A DNA stretch of 37,934 nt from Planctomycetota bacterium (GCA_024653775.1 JANLHZ010000012.1:1-37934); one strand, 5' to 3'; positions 25,969-34,859 are shown, counted from the first letter of the stretch. Translations and numbers: made by a program. The notes: generated by a model from the sequence alone, not told the origin.

Positions 25969-26024
25969 TTTCTCCGTAACAAAAACAATCAGTTCTTGAA
26001 GTCTTGTTCGCGGGAGAATTCGAC

Positions 26025-27071
26025 ATGAAAATTGAAGCTCTATCATTGACCTTACTCGTGGCAATCCTGCATTTCGGAGTCATTCAAGTCGCGAACGCGC
26101 AATCCTCACTTCCACCTGGCGGTGTGCAGGGTATTCCCATTAACCCTGGGGATGGAGGTCCTGCTAACGGGATCGCTATCCAGTTTCGAAATGACACTGG
26201 TCAGGATATTTCCGACATCACAATTACGATTGCGACAAGGGTGAACCCGACTAGTATGAATCCCATTGTGTTTGAAGTGAACACTGCTGGCGATTTTCAG
26301 TTCGTCCTACCTGATAAATCTAGAGGTACCGTCGCCGGAAACGGAACGACGAGGTTAAAAGTCAAAATCGGTAACTCTAGCGAAGTCGTGGCTCCCGGAG
26401 ATACATTTGGCATTTTATTTCATTTCAACGAGGATGTCGAGCTTGGAACGGAACCGTTGCCGATCCGATACGCGGCCACAAATCGAAATGGAAATACAAT
26501 CTATGCTGCCGTTGGTATTTTTGGTCCTGTTTCAGAATTCGTACTTCCACAAGACGAAACTAGCCCGCAAGTCAAGTTTATTAACAACACGTCGCAGCAA
26601 ATAAGGGGTGTTGAAATCAGAACCGATCCGTCGCAAACACTTCTGACCGACTTTCTCTATGCGGGGCCTTTTTCCACAATTGTTCAGGAGAATTGGGGTA
26701 GCGTGATTCTGGAAATTCCAGAAGGTGCGCCATTTGTCAACCCTGGGCAGGAGTTCAGCTTCGATCTATTTCTTCCGGATGAGTCTAGGTTGCCGGGAGA
26801 TCAACAGAAGTTCGTCTTCATCTGGAATTTTGTAGATAAGGATGATGATGGAGAAGACACAGAAGAGATAGAATGTCATACGGTTTTCGATTTTTTACTG
26901 TTCGTATTTATCGTACTTGTTATCGGTTTGATCATTCTGTTGATTTTATGGATCGCCGGAGTTAACCCTCAAGCAGTCAGAGTCGCCGCGCTCGTTCTTC
27001 TTTCGCAACTTCTCGTCGTTGGCGTAATTCTGCTGATAATAGGGATTTCCTGCGGGATTCTCGTTACGTGA
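26025..27071 (+). CDS. Exported membrane-anchored protein, cargo paralogue A
   Basis: The ATG at 26025 has GGGAGA upstream. The product (348 residues) begins with a signal peptide (ALSLTLLVAILHFGVIQVAN, cleavage after ANA). Two similar beta-rich domains follow, each ending in a PGxxFxxxxxF pattern (APGDTFGILFHF, NPGQEFSFDLFL). An acidic linker (DKDDDGEDTEEIECHT) leads to two membrane helices joined by the loop WIAGVNPQAVRVAAL. The C-terminal helices are nearly identical to those of paralogue B, while the beta domains have diverged strongly. It lies behind the kinase gene. The function is unknown; surface display is plausible. Confidence 0.75.
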   Translation: MKIEALSLTLLVAILHFGVIQVANAQSSLPPGGVQGIPINPGDGGPANGIAIQFRNDTGQDISDITITIATRVNPTSMNPIVFEVNTAGDFQFVLPDKSRGTVAGNGTTRLKVKIGNSSEVVAPGDTFGILFHFNEDVELGTEPLPIRYAATNRNGNTIYAAVGIFGPVSEFVLPQDETSPQVKFINNTSQQIRGVEIRTDPSQTLLTDFLYAGPFSTIVQENWGSVILEIPEGAPFVNPGQEFSFDLFLPDESRLPGDQQKFVFIWNFVDKDDDGEDTEEIECHTVFDFLLFVFIVLVIGLIILLILWIAGVNPQAVRVAALVLLSQLLVVGVILLIIGISCGILVT

Positions 27072-27097
27072 CGACACTGACCTAAATATATTCTTCA

Positions 27098-27132
27098 ACG
27101 GTCGAACAGTGATGTTCGACCGTCTCTTTTTT
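27098..27132 (+). terminator. Rho-independent terminator after cargo A
   Basis: A perfect 11-bp stem (ACGGTCGAACA/TGTTCGACCGT) with a GTGA loop is followed by CTCTTTTTTT. It closes transcription of cargo A just before the second kinase-tail copy. Confidence 0.9.
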
Positions 27133-27149
27133 TACTTACTAAGCCGCCA

Positions 27150-27310
27150 CCCCGGAAATAGTGCCTTCGCTCTACGATGACGATGTCTTCCTGCGCTACG
27201 TCGCGCACAAAACACTCTGTCAGATTACTGGTAAGAGCCTTGGCAGGAACCATCTAAGCTGGATGAATCTTTACTCAAGGCTGAAGAAGAACGATTTATC
27301 TGACAAGTAG
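27150..27310 (+). pseudogene. Second copy of the kinase 3' end (mosaic)
   Basis: In frame, this fragment reads PEIVPSLYDDDVFLRYVAHK and on to SRLKKNDLSDK and stop, matching the kinase C-terminus with only two changes. Many silent differences from the kinase cluster in the middle of the fragment, where it equals the third copy. Its end and the following 3' region, up to and past the TG repeat, equal the kinase copy. It has no start and no upstream kinase sequence. Confidence 0.9.
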
Positions 27311-27353
27311 GCTTTTTGCCTTTCTACACATGCGAAATTTTTACAAAATTAAC

Positions 27354-27381
27354 TTGTGTGTGTGTGTGTGTGTGTTAGAAT
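27354..27381 (+). promoter_or_regulatory. Candidate promoter with (TG)10 spacer, upstream of cargo B
   Basis: TTGTGT (27354-27359) and TAGAAT (27376-27381) are separated by 16 bases of TG repeat, ten units in all at 27355-27374. The surrounding sequence is nearly identical to that before cargo A, apart from the repeat count. Confidence 0.45.
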
Positions 27382-27436
27382 TTTCTCCGTAATCAAAGCA
27401 ATCAATTTTTGAATTCTTGTTCGCGGGAGATTCGAA

Positions 27437-28444
27437 ATGAAATTCAAAGTTCCTGTCGTGATTCTGTCGTTCTTGGTGACATTTCTGGGCTTGACGCAGT
27501 CCGTGATTGCCCAGGCTACACCTGTTCCGCGCGGCGGCGCTCCGTTCACTTTCGGCTCCGGAACAGGTGCCGCGCCGGGAGTAAATTTTCTCTTTCGAAA
27601 TGCCTCTGGCAGAAGATTCGCCGACATTTTTATCGTGATTTTATTGCACCCCAATCCCACGTTGCGAATGGTGGACTTTGAAATGGTAGGCGTCGAAACC
27701 GAAATCGACGGTTCAGATTTTCCGAATCAAGAAGTACACATCAATATTAAAGACGTAAACGGGTACATTGACGATGGGTCTGAATTCGAAATCGTCCTTA
27801 CCTTGAACGCCGATGTTCCCGTGCCGAATTCGCTGCCGATGTGGATATACGGCACTAACGATAAAAACCAGGTATTGGGAAAACTGATCGCTCTCGATAG
27901 CGAACAAAAGGTCCATGAGGTCGCGCCGTACGTCACGAGTGGTGACCACCCAATTCTTAACGGCACCGGACACCCAATTAAGGCACTTGAAATTGAAGTT
28001 CCCAATCAGTTAGTTGATCCGAATTCAATTTATAGCGGTCCATTTCAAAGACTTGAAATCATAACTTTGAGCAGATTCAGGCTCGAAATGGCTCCTGGTC
28101 AATTTATATTGCCAGGGCAGGAGTTTGGAGTAGGCTTTTCCTGGAGTACCATGGGAGGATATGGGCTGGGAAGTCCACCGCAGCAGATTAACTTCAATTC
28201 TGAGTTTGGGGATGAAGATAACGGTGATGACGGCGAGGAAGTTGAATGTCGAACCACCTTTGATGTCTTTTTATTCATATTTGTTGCAATATTTTTCGGA
28301 CTGATCGTTTTACTGATACTATGGATCGCCGGAGTCAACCCTCAAGCAGTCAGAGTCGCAGCGCTTGTTCTCCTGTCACAGCTTCTTATCGTTGGCGTCG
28401 TCCTGCTTATTATAGGAATTTCATGTGGAATAATCTTCACATGA
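27437..28444 (+). CDS. Exported membrane-anchored protein, cargo paralogue B
   Basis: The 335-residue product has the same design as paralogue A: a signal peptide (VPVVILSFLVTFLGLTQSVI, cleavage after AQA or nearby), two beta-rich domains (DDGSEFEIVLTLN, LPGQEFGVGFSW), an acidic linker with one cysteine (DEDNGDDGEEVECRT) and a two-helix C-terminal membrane hairpin. The loop WIAGVNPQAVRVAALVLLSQ is identical to A. The N-terminal domains have diverged so far that only spacing and a few motifs remain. GGGAGA precedes the ATG. It is enclosed between the second and third kinase-tail copies, which points to duplication of a tail-plus-cargo unit. Confidence 0.75.
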   Translation: MKFKVPVVILSFLVTFLGLTQSVIAQATPVPRGGAPFTFGSGTGAAPGVNFLFRNASGRRFADIFIVILLHPNPTLRMVDFEMVGVETEIDGSDFPNQEVHINIKDVNGYIDDGSEFEIVLTLNADVPVPNSLPMWIYGTNDKNQVLGKLIALDSEQKVHEVAPYVTSGDHPILNGTGHPIKALEIEVPNQLVDPNSIYSGPFQRLEIITLSRFRLEMAPGQFILPGQEFGVGFSWSTMGGYGLGSPPQQINFNSEFGDEDNGDDGEEVECRTTFDVFLFIFVAIFFGLIVLLILWIAGVNPQAVRVAALVLLSQLLIVGVVLLIIGISCGIIFT

Positions 28445-28472
28445 AGGTGACTGCTCGTTCAATGTCTTTCAG

Positions 28473-28505
28473 AAGGTCGGACAGGATTGTTCGACCTTTT
28501 CTTAT
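28473..28505 (+). terminator. Rho-independent terminator after cargo B
   Basis: AAGGTCGGACA pairs with TGTTCGACCTT around a GGAT loop, with one G-T wobble, followed by TTCTTATTT. The stem is related to the terminator after cargo A, as expected for paralogous units. Confidence 0.8.
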
Positions 28506-28509
28506 TTAC

Positions 28510-28676
28510 GCGCGATACCAGAAATAGTGCCCTCGCTGTACGATGACGATGTTTTCCTGCGTTACGTCGCGCACAGGACACTCTGTCAGATTACTGGTAA
28601 GAGCCTTGGCAGGAACCATCTAAGCTGGATGAATCTTTACAATCGGCTTAGAAAGACCGCCGACGGTTCGAATTAG
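28510..28676 (+). pseudogene. Third copy of the kinase 3' end, probably the original tail
   Basis: In frame it encodes PEIVPSLYDDDVFLRYVAHR and on to NLYNRLRKTADGSN and stop. The body matches the kinase C-terminus, but the last residues and the 3' flank differ from copies one and two. Differences from the kinase gene are mostly silent. It lies next to the long AT-rich region before groEL, and is best read as the kinase end that existed before the cargo arrived. Confidence 0.85.
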
Positions 28677-29127
28677 AATTCATAGTTCGAATCAGACTTC
28701 TGCGGTTCAAAATAGATTCTATCGACGATCGCTCCAAAGTCCTCCCGAGGCTTCTAAACACCTGCAGAGCCAGTATTGAAGAAATTTGTAATATTACTAC
28801 TATAATCACATGTTATTAAGGCCATAAATTATTACAACTTATTATTAGTTGAAATGATTCAAGCCAAATCCAATTCCGATCAATCAAAGCTGCGCTCTTA
28901 CTGCCATGTAGTCAGATTGATGACGTTGTTAGAACCTCAACTGTCTGTTTGTCACCACTTTTGTGGATTCAGAAGAGGGCTGCCGATTGCTAAGTCGTTG
29001 GTACATAGATAGTTATGTGAAATTGCAGTCGATCCAGTTGTGTGGAACGGATATTGTAAACGCTAACCCAAGAAGAAATTCCATCAACAGGGTAACCAAC
29101 ACTCGAAAATAAACTTCGGAGGAATCC
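28677..29127 (+). promoter_or_regulatory. AT-rich region before the chaperone cluster
   Basis: The 450-base gap has no convincing gene and is AT-rich (for example TAATATTACTACTATAATCA near 28792). It must hold the groEL promoter. I searched by eye for a CIRCE element (TTAGCACTC-N9-GAGTGCTAA) and found none, so HrcA-type control is not supported here. GGAGG lies seven bases before the groEL ATG. Confidence 0.5.
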
Positions 29128-30831
29128 ATGGCGAAACAACTGGCTTTCGAACACGACGCGCAGGAGCAACTAAAGGCGGGAGTGACCAAACTCGCCCGCG
29201 CGGTAAAGGCGACACTCGGTCCGAAAGGACGTAACGCGGTACTCGACAAGGGCTGGGGATCGCCTACCGTCACGAAGGACGGCGTCACCGTCGCGGAGGA
29301 CATCGATCTGATCAATCCGTTCGAAAACGTCGCCGCGCAGCTTGTAAAGCAGGTCGCGAGCAAGACGAGCGACATCGCTGGCGACGGCACCACAACCGCG
29401 ACTCTTCTTGCCGAGGCGATTTTTGTCGAGGGTCTGCGCCACGTCACCGCCGGTGCGGCGTCGATGGCGATCGTAAGTGGTCTCAAGAAGGCGGCGGCGA
29501 AAGTCGTCGACGAACTCCGCAAAATGAGCACTCCTGTAGACGACAAGCAGGTCGCAGCGGTGGCGACGATCGCCGCGAACGGTGATAAAGAGGTCGGCAA
29601 GAACATCGCCGACGCGCTGCACAAGGTCGGCAAGGACGGAGTCATCACGGTTGACGAGGCGAAGGGTTTCGTGACGGAGATCGACATCGTCGAGGGAATG
29701 CAGTTCGATCGCGGCTACCTGAGTCCGTATTTCGTGACGAACCAGGATTCGATGAAGGTCGTGCTCGAAAATCCCTACATCCTGATCCACGAGGACAAGA
29801 TTTCGACAGTGGTCAAGATCCTCCCGATCCTCGAGGCGGTGAAGAAGGCGAATCGCAGCCTCCTGATTATCGCGGAAGATATTGAAGGCGAGGCGCTTGC
29901 AACGCTCGTCGTGAACAAGCTCAACGGCAACCTCAAGATCGCCGCTGTGAAGGCGCCAGGCTACGGCGATCGCAGGAAGGCGATGCTCGGCGACATCGCG
30001 TCGCTGACGGGCGCGACCGCGATTATGAAGGACCTCGGCGTCGACGTCGAGACCATCAGCGTCAAGGAACTCGGCAACGCGAAAAAGATCGAGATCGACG
30101 CGGACAACACGACGATCATCGACGGTAAGGGAGAGCTGAGCGACATCAGCGGACGCATCGCGCAGATCCGTCGAGAGCTTGAGACGACGACGAGCGAGTA
30201 CGATCGCGAGAAGTTGCAGGAGCGGCTCGCGAAGCTCGCGGGAGGCGTCGCGAAGATCAACGTCGGCGCGGCGACCGAGAGCGATATGAAGGAGAAGAAG
30301 GCGAGAGTCGAAGACGCTTTGCACGCCACCCGCGCGGCGGCCACCGAAGGCATCCTCCCCGGCGGCGGAGTCGCGCTGGTTCGCGCGCGGAAGGTTCTCG
30401 CGAAAGTCGAACTCGCGGATAACGACGAGCAGTTCGCAAAGGACGTGCTCCGGAAAGCTCTTCTCGTCCCGATAATGACCATCGCGGAAAACGCAGGTGT
30501 CGAGGGCAGCGTCGTCGCGCGCAAGGTCGAAAACGAAAAGGGCAGCTTCGGCTACGATGCCTCAGCGGACAAATATGGCGACATGTTCGAGTTCGGCATC
30601 ATCGATCCGACGAAGGTCACGGTGAGCGCGCTTCAAAACGCGGTCAGCGTCGCGTGCCTGCTGCTTTCCACAAGCTGCACCGTCACCGACATTCCGAAGA
30701 AGGAAAAGCCCGGCGCCGGCGCACCCGGAATGGGTGGTATGGGCGGAATGGGAGGCATGGGTGGAATGGGCGGTATGGGAGGAATGGGTGGCATGGGAGG
30801 TATGGGCGGAATGGGAGATATGGACTTCTGA
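29128..30831 (+). CDS. groEL: Chaperonin GroEL 1
   Basis: This is the 60-kDa chaperonin that folds proteins inside a double-ring cavity with GroES. The 567-residue product has [20 protein letters not shown], the ATP-site DGTTT, and a long C-terminal GGM repeat tail ending in GDMDF, longer than that of E. coli. The ATG is preceded by GGAGG. It is the first gene of a cluster that continues with groES, a second groEL, dnaJ and grpE. The order groEL before groES is the reverse of the usual operon. A palindromic repeat lies between groEL and groES. Confidence 0.97.
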   Translation: MAKQLAFEHDAQEQLKAGVTKLARAVKATLGPKGRNAVLDKGWGSPTVTKDGVTVAEDIDLINPFENVAAQLVKQVASKTSDIAGDGTTTATLLAEAIFVEGLRHVTAGAASMAIVSGLKKAAAKVVDELRKMSTPVDDKQVAAVATIAANGDKEVGKNIADALHKVGKDGVITVDEAKGFVTEIDIVEGMQFDRGYLSPYFVTNQDSMKVVLENPYILIHEDKISTVVKILPILEAVKKANRSLLIIAEDIEGEALATLVVNKLNGNLKIAAVKAPGYGDRRKAMLGDIASLTGATAIMKDLGVDVETISVKELGNAKKIEIDADNTTIIDGKGELSDISGRIAQIRRELETTTSEYDREKLQERLAKLAGGVAKINVGAATESDMKEKKARVEDALHATRAAATEGILPGGGVALVRARKVLAKVELADNDEQFAKDVLRKALLVPIMTIAENAGVEGSVVARKVENEKGSFGYDASADKYGDMFEFGIIDPTKVTVSALQNAVSVACLLLSTSCTVTDIPKKEKPGAGAPGMGGMGGMGGMGGMGGMGGMGGMGGMGGMGDMDF

Positions 30832-30872
30832 GGAGGATACAGGATTCAGGATCGAGGATTGAGGGAAATGAC

Positions 30873-30962
30873 TTTGGAGTGCTGAGCGCAAGCTCGGCTT
30901 TGGAATGTGCCGCGCGAGCGGTGCGAAATATGCACGCGACGCTCGCGCGTCGCACTCCAAAA
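30873..30962. repeat. TTTGGAGTGC/GCACTCCAAA palindromic repeat
   Basis: The outer ends TTTGGAGTGC and GCACTCCAAA are perfectly complementary and enclose GC-rich hairpins (GAGCGCAAGCTC and CGACGCTCGCGCGTCG). It sits between groEL1 and groES and could act on mRNA stability or attenuate read-through. Confidence 0.8.
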
Positions 30963-31000
30963 ATCGAAATCAGGCAACCATTTAAAACGGGAGATCAGAT

Positions 31001-31318
31001 ATGGGTAAGGCAAAACAGGAAAAGAAGGCAGGAATCAGGCCGCTTGGAGATCGCGTGCTCGTGGAGCCGCATGAGGCGGATGAAGTTTCCGCGGGCGGGA
31101 TCGTCCTTCCGGACAGCGCGAAGGAGAAGCCGCAGAAGGGAACCATCGTCGCGGTAGGCGAAGGCAGGCTGCTCGATAACGGCGAGCGCGTCGCGCCCAA
31201 CGTCGCGGTCGGCGACACGGTGTACTTCGGAAAATACAGCGGCACCGAGGTGAAGGTCGCGGGCACCGAGTTCAAGATCATGCGCGAGGGCGAGATCCTG
31301 GCGAAGGAAAGCAAATAG
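31001..31318 (+). CDS. groES: Co-chaperonin GroES
   Basis: GroES forms the heptameric lid of the GroEL chamber. The 105-residue product has [20 protein letters not shown], the mobile loop with [16 protein letters not shown], and [15 protein letters not shown] near the C-terminus. It has an eight-residue lysine-rich N-terminal extension ([11 protein letters not shown]). GGGAG precedes the ATG. It lies between two different GroEL genes, each separated from it by a palindromic repeat, and may serve both. Confidence 0.97.
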   Translation: MGKAKQEKKAGIRPLGDRVLVEPHEADEVSAGGIVLPDSAKEKPQKGTIVAVGEGRLLDNGERVAPNVAVGDTVYFGKYSGTEVKVAGTEFKIMREGEILAKESK

Positions 31319-31327
31319 GGAGGATAC

Positions 31328-31528
31328 GTAGGGGCGGGTTTAACGCCAGAGGTGAATGGTTAGCAGCGGTAATCGAATGTCGTTCGACCAAAGTCACATC
31401 TCGAATTATAACCCGCCCGCGAACAAAATTAGAAAAAGGGCGGGTTATCGTTCGCAACAACTCGAAGTTTGAAATGTGAGTGAATAACCCGGGACAAGCA
31501 ACGCATCTGATTTTAAACCCGCCCCTAC
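31328..31528. repeat. Inverted-repeat element with GTAGGGGCGGGTTTAA ends
   Basis: The 16-base ends GTAGGGGCGGGTTTAA and its complement TTAAACCCGCCCCTAC are perfect. Inside, a second inverted pair (ATAACCCGCCC/GGGCGGGTTAT) makes a nested hairpin. The 200-bp element fills the groES to groEL2 gap and has no gene. It is MITE-like in form. Confidence 0.85.
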
Positions 31529-31556
31529 GAAGACTACTGACAACTGGAGAATAAAT

Positions 31557-33170
31557 ATGGCGAAACAGATTTTTCACAGCGACGACGCAAGGCACAAGAT
31601 CCTCGAAGGACTCGAGCAGCACGCCCACGCGGTACGGGTCACGCTCGGTCCGTCGGGCAAGAACGTGGTCCTCGAAAAGAGCTGGGGCAGCCCGGTCATT
31701 ACGAAGGACGGCGTGACCGTGTCGAAAGAGGTCGAGCTTGCGGATCCCTTCGAGAACATGGGCGCAAAGCTCATCGCCGAGGTGGCGCAGAAGATTTCGG
31801 ACGAGGTGGGCGACGGCACCACCACGGGCACGGTGCTTGCGGAAGCGATCTACCGCCAGGGACTGCGTTATCTTCGAACGGGCGTCAACCCCGCGGCGAT
31901 CAAGCGCGGACTCGACGCGAGCGTCGAAGCGGCCGTCGAGGCGATCAAGGGATATTCCCGCGAAGTCAAGAAAAGCGATGAAATCCGCCAGGTCGCGACG
32001 ATCAGCTCGAACCAGGACAAGAGCATCGGCGCGTTCATCGCAGACGCGATGGACAAGGTCGGAAGGAAGGGCGTGATCACCGTCGAGGAAGGCAAGGGCA
32101 CCGAGACCACGCTCGACGTCGTCGAGGGAATGCAGTTCGACAAGGGATTCCTCAGCCCGTACTTCATCACGAACACGAAGGAGATGAAGGCGGAGTTCGA
32201 GGACGCATACATCCTGCTCCACGAGAAGAAAATCGGCAGCATCCGCGACATCGTTCCCGTGCTCGAAAAAATCGTCGTGACGCGGAAGCCGCTCGTGATC
32301 ATCGCGGAGGACGTCGAGGGCGATGCGCTCGTCGGACTCGTCGTGAACCGCCTGCAAGGGATTCTCAACGTCTGCGCGGTGAAGGCGCCCGGCTTCGGCG
32401 ATCGCAGGAAGGCGATGATGGAAGACATCGCGGCGCTCACGGGCGGAAAGCTCATCAGCGAAGACCTCGGGATGGACCTCAAGACCGTCGGCGTCGAGGT
32501 CTTCGGCACCGCGGACAAGATCACCATCACGAAGGACCGCACGACCATCGTCGGCGGCAAGGGTTCGAAGAAGGAGTTGAACGCTCGCGTAGAGCAGATC
32601 AAATCGAGGATCGAGACGACCACGTCGAACTACGACCGCGAAAAGCTCGAGGAGCGCCTCGCGAAGCTCACGAGCGGCGTCGCGGTCATCAAGGTCGGCG
32701 GATCGACCGAGACCGAGATGAAGGAACGCAAGGCCCGCGTCGACGACGCGCTCGCCGCGACGAAGGCCGCCGCGGAAGAGGGGATCGTCCCCGGAGGCGG
32801 CGTGACGCTGGTCCGCGCGATCGAAGCGGTCGAGGCGAAGCGTTCGAAGCTCAGGGACGACGAGAGATTCGGCGCGGACATTCTCGCGAAAGCGCTCAGC
32901 GCCCCGCTGCGTCAGATCGCGGAGAACGCCGGCGACGACGGCGGCGTCGTTATCGATGAGGTCCGTGCGAACCAGAAGGACACCTGGGGCTACAACGCGG
33001 TCACGGGCAAGGTCGAGGATCTCGCGAAGGCGGGCGTGTTCGATCCGACCAAGGTCGTCCGCGTCGCGCTCCAGAGCGCCGCGTCCATCGCGGGGCTGAT
33101 GCTCACGACGGAAGTCCTCGTCACCGACCTGAAGGAGAAGGAAGACCTCGTCGCGGGAGCGGTGTCGTAA
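31557..33170 (+). CDS. groEL: Chaperonin GroEL 2, without GGM tail
   Basis: The 537-residue product is a complete chaperonin with RVTLGPSGKNVVLEKSWGSP, VGDGTTTGTVLAEAIYRQG and GIVPGGGVTLVRA, but it ends in VTDLKEKEDLVAGAVS, lacking the GGM tail of GroEL 1. It differs from GroEL 1 throughout, so the two are old paralogues and not a recent copy. Loss of the tail is expected to change cavity volume and ATPase behaviour. GGAGA precedes the ATG. A heptamer array follows its stop codon. It may be specialised for a subset of clients or for stress. Confidence 0.95.
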   Translation: MAKQIFHSDDARHKILEGLEQHAHAVRVTLGPSGKNVVLEKSWGSPVITKDGVTVSKEVELADPFENMGAKLIAEVAQKISDEVGDGTTTGTVLAEAIYRQGLRYLRTGVNPAAIKRGLDASVEAAVEAIKGYSREVKKSDEIRQVATISSNQDKSIGAFIADAMDKVGRKGVITVEEGKGTETTLDVVEGMQFDKGFLSPYFITNTKEMKAEFEDAYILLHEKKIGSIRDIVPVLEKIVVTRKPLVIIAEDVEGDALVGLVVNRLQGILNVCAVKAPGFGDRRKAMMEDIAALTGGKLISEDLGMDLKTVGVEVFGTADKITITKDRTTIVGGKGSKKELNARVEQIKSRIETTTSNYDREKLEERLAKLTSGVAVIKVGGSTETEMKERKARVDDALAATKAAAEEGIVPGGGVTLVRAIEAVEAKRSKLRDDERFGADILAKALSAPLRQIAENAGDDGGVVIDEVRANQKDTWGYNAVTGKVEDLAKAGVFDPTKVVRVALQSAASIAGLMLTTEVLVTDLKEKEDLVAGAVS

Positions 33171-33209
33171 TTAAGAGTTAAGAGTTAAGAATTAAGAATT
33201 AAGAATTAG
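33171..33209. repeat. Heptanucleotide tandem array (TTAAGAR)n
   Basis: Five copies of TTAAGAR (two TTAAGAG, three TTAAGAA) start directly after the groEL2 stop. Further on are AATCTGAAATC repeats (33283-33315) and CTCCCTG-like text (33321-33354) running up to the dnaJ ATG. Confidence 0.9.
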
Positions 33210-33354
33210 GGTGGTGACAGGGGTTGGTCCCGGGGAAGAGGAACGTAGCGCTGATTTCAGGAAACAATTCGAAGAGAATTCAAATCTGAAATCTGAAATC
33301 ACAAATCTGAAATCGGACTGCTCCCTGTCCCCTGTCTCCTAACCCCTGATCCCT

Positions 33355-34506
33355 ATGGCCAAGAGAGACTACTACGAAATCCTCGGACTCGAGAAGAACG
33401 CTTCCGACGATGAAATCAAGAAGGCGTATCGCAAGCTCGCGCTGAAGTACCATCCGGATCGAAATCCGGACGACAAGGATGCCGAGACGAAGTTCAAGGA
33501 AGCCGCGGAAGCGTACGAGATCCTGAGCGATAGGGAGAAGCGCGCGCGCTACGATCAGTACGGCCACGCCGGGGTCGAGGGGATGGTGCACCAGTATCGA
33601 AGCGCCGAGGACGTCTTCAGCGCGTTCGGCGATCTTTTCGGAGATTCGATCTTCGGCGACATCTTCGGTTTCGGTAGAGGCCGTGGCGGGCCGGCGCGGG
33701 GCGCGAGCCTTCGCTGCAAGATTCGCATCACCTTCGACGAAGCCGCGCGGGGCGTGAAGAAGACCATCGATCTGAAGCGAAGCGAGATCTGCGAGACGTG
33801 CTCGGGTTCAGGGTGCAAGGAAGGCTCGAAGCCACAGAAGTGCGCTACCTGCGGCGGGAACGGTCAGGTCATCCAGCAGGCGGGATTCTTCCAGATGCGG
33901 ACCACGTGCCCTCACTGCCACGGAAAAGGCACGCAGATCAAGGACCCGTGCGGAGACTGCTTCGGGCAGGGTCGCAAGCCGAAGGTGAAGGAGATCGAGA
34001 TCACGGTGCCCGCGGGCGTCGACGACGGGATGACGCTGCGTCTTACCGGGCAGGGCGAACCCGGCGAAGGCGGCGGTCCACGAGGCGATCTGCACTGCAT
34101 CATCGAGGTCGAGCCGCACCCGATTTTCGAACGGCACGAGGCGGACGTCTACGTCGCGGTTCCCGTGAGCTACAGCCAGCTCGTGCTCGGCGCGGAGGTC
34201 GAGGTGCCGACGGTGCTCGACGGCAAGGAGAATCTGAAGGTTCCGCGGGGCGCCGCTCCCGGACTGCAAATAAAGATTCGTGGCAAGGGCCTACCGCGGC
34301 TGAACTACCGCGGGCGCGGGGATCTCATCTGCGAGCTTCAGCTAGACGTTCCGAAGAAGGTTTCGACCGAGCAGGAGTCGCTGCTGCGCGAGCTTGCGGA
34401 GATGGAACAGAAAGAGGTTTCGCCGAGGCGCAAAAGCTGGCTCGACGCGATAAAGGATTACTTCACGCCGACGATCGCGGGCATCGCGGCGTTTTTTGGA
34501 TTTTGA
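33355..34506 (+). CDS. dnaJ: Chaperone protein DnaJ
   Basis: DnaJ delivers clients to DnaK and stimulates its ATPase. The 383-residue product has a J domain with the HPD motif ([10 protein letters not shown]), a short glycine/phenylalanine region (FGFGRGRGG), four CxxCxGxG zinc repeats ([32 protein letters not shown]) and the C-terminal substrate domain. No Shine-Dalgarno is present; the ATG is preceded directly by a degenerate CTCCCTG-type repeat, so translation may rely on a leader or coupling. dnaK is not in the window. Confidence 0.97.
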   Translation: MAKRDYYEILGLEKNASDDEIKKAYRKLALKYHPDRNPDDKDAETKFKEAAEAYEILSDREKRARYDQYGHAGVEGMVHQYRSAEDVFSAFGDLFGDSIFGDIFGFGRGRGGPARGASLRCKIRITFDEAARGVKKTIDLKRSEICETCSGSGCKEGSKPQKCATCGGNGQVIQQAGFFQMRTTCPHCHGKGTQIKDPCGDCFGQGRKPKVKEIEITVPAGVDDGMTLRLTGQGEPGEGGGPRGDLHCIIEVEPHPIFERHEADVYVAVPVSYSQLVLGAEVEVPTVLDGKENLKVPRGAAPGLQIKIRGKGLPRLNYRGRGDLICELQLDVPKKVSTEQESLLRELAEMEQKEVSPRRKSWLDAIKDYFTPTIAGIAAFFGF

Positions 34507-34624
34507 CTTGGAGCGTTACTGAGTGCGAAGCGAGTTACAGCGATTAACCACAGAGGACACAGCCAAGCGAAGCCTTAACCAAAAACTATCCGCAGATTAC
34601 GCGGATTCATTTTTTTGTCCACAG

Positions 34625-34813
34625 ATTAGGAGGCACAAAATAGTAAGTTACCTAAAATCGCGCACAGATTTACGCCAGGTTCGTTTTGCACGAGGAAGCC
34701 AAACCGGAGTCGTAGCTATAGTTCCGGTGAGGATTTGGCGACCGAGAGCGGAACGAAGATGACGTGAAGATGTGATGCGAGATAGGTAAGTTATTGTTTT
34801 GCGCCTCCTTAAC
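34625..34813 (+). repeat. ~190-bp palindromic element, copy D
   Basis: The left arm TTAGGAGGCACAAAATAGTA and the right arm (reverse complement TAAGGAGGCGCAAAACAATA) pair over about 28 bases. The core has AAAATCGCGCACAGATTTAC, ACCGGAGTCGTAGC and GACGTGAAGATGTGATGCG. It lies between dnaJ and grpE, flanked by short 'ACCACAGATGGACAC'-type repeats. Confidence 0.85.
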
Positions 34814-34859
34814 ACCGATGAACACAGATTTTTTCACAATCGCAGCATCGATAAAATTA

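Noticed and set aside
28677-29127. CIRCE (HrcA operator) before groEL
   Set aside because: No TTAGCACTC-N9-GAGTGCTAA-like dyad was found by eye in the gap.
30730-30831. GGM-coding repeat as a mobile or variable repeat
   Set aside because: It is the normal glycine-methionine tail of GroEL, only longer than in E. coli.
31328-31528. Insertion sequence between groES and groEL2
   Set aside because: It has inverted ends but no reading frame for a transposase; it is at most a non-autonomous element.
31278-32357. Minus-strand frame of 359 codons across groEL2
   Set aside because: It is antisense to a highly conserved chaperonin gene, as are the similar frames opposite groEL1 and dnaJ.
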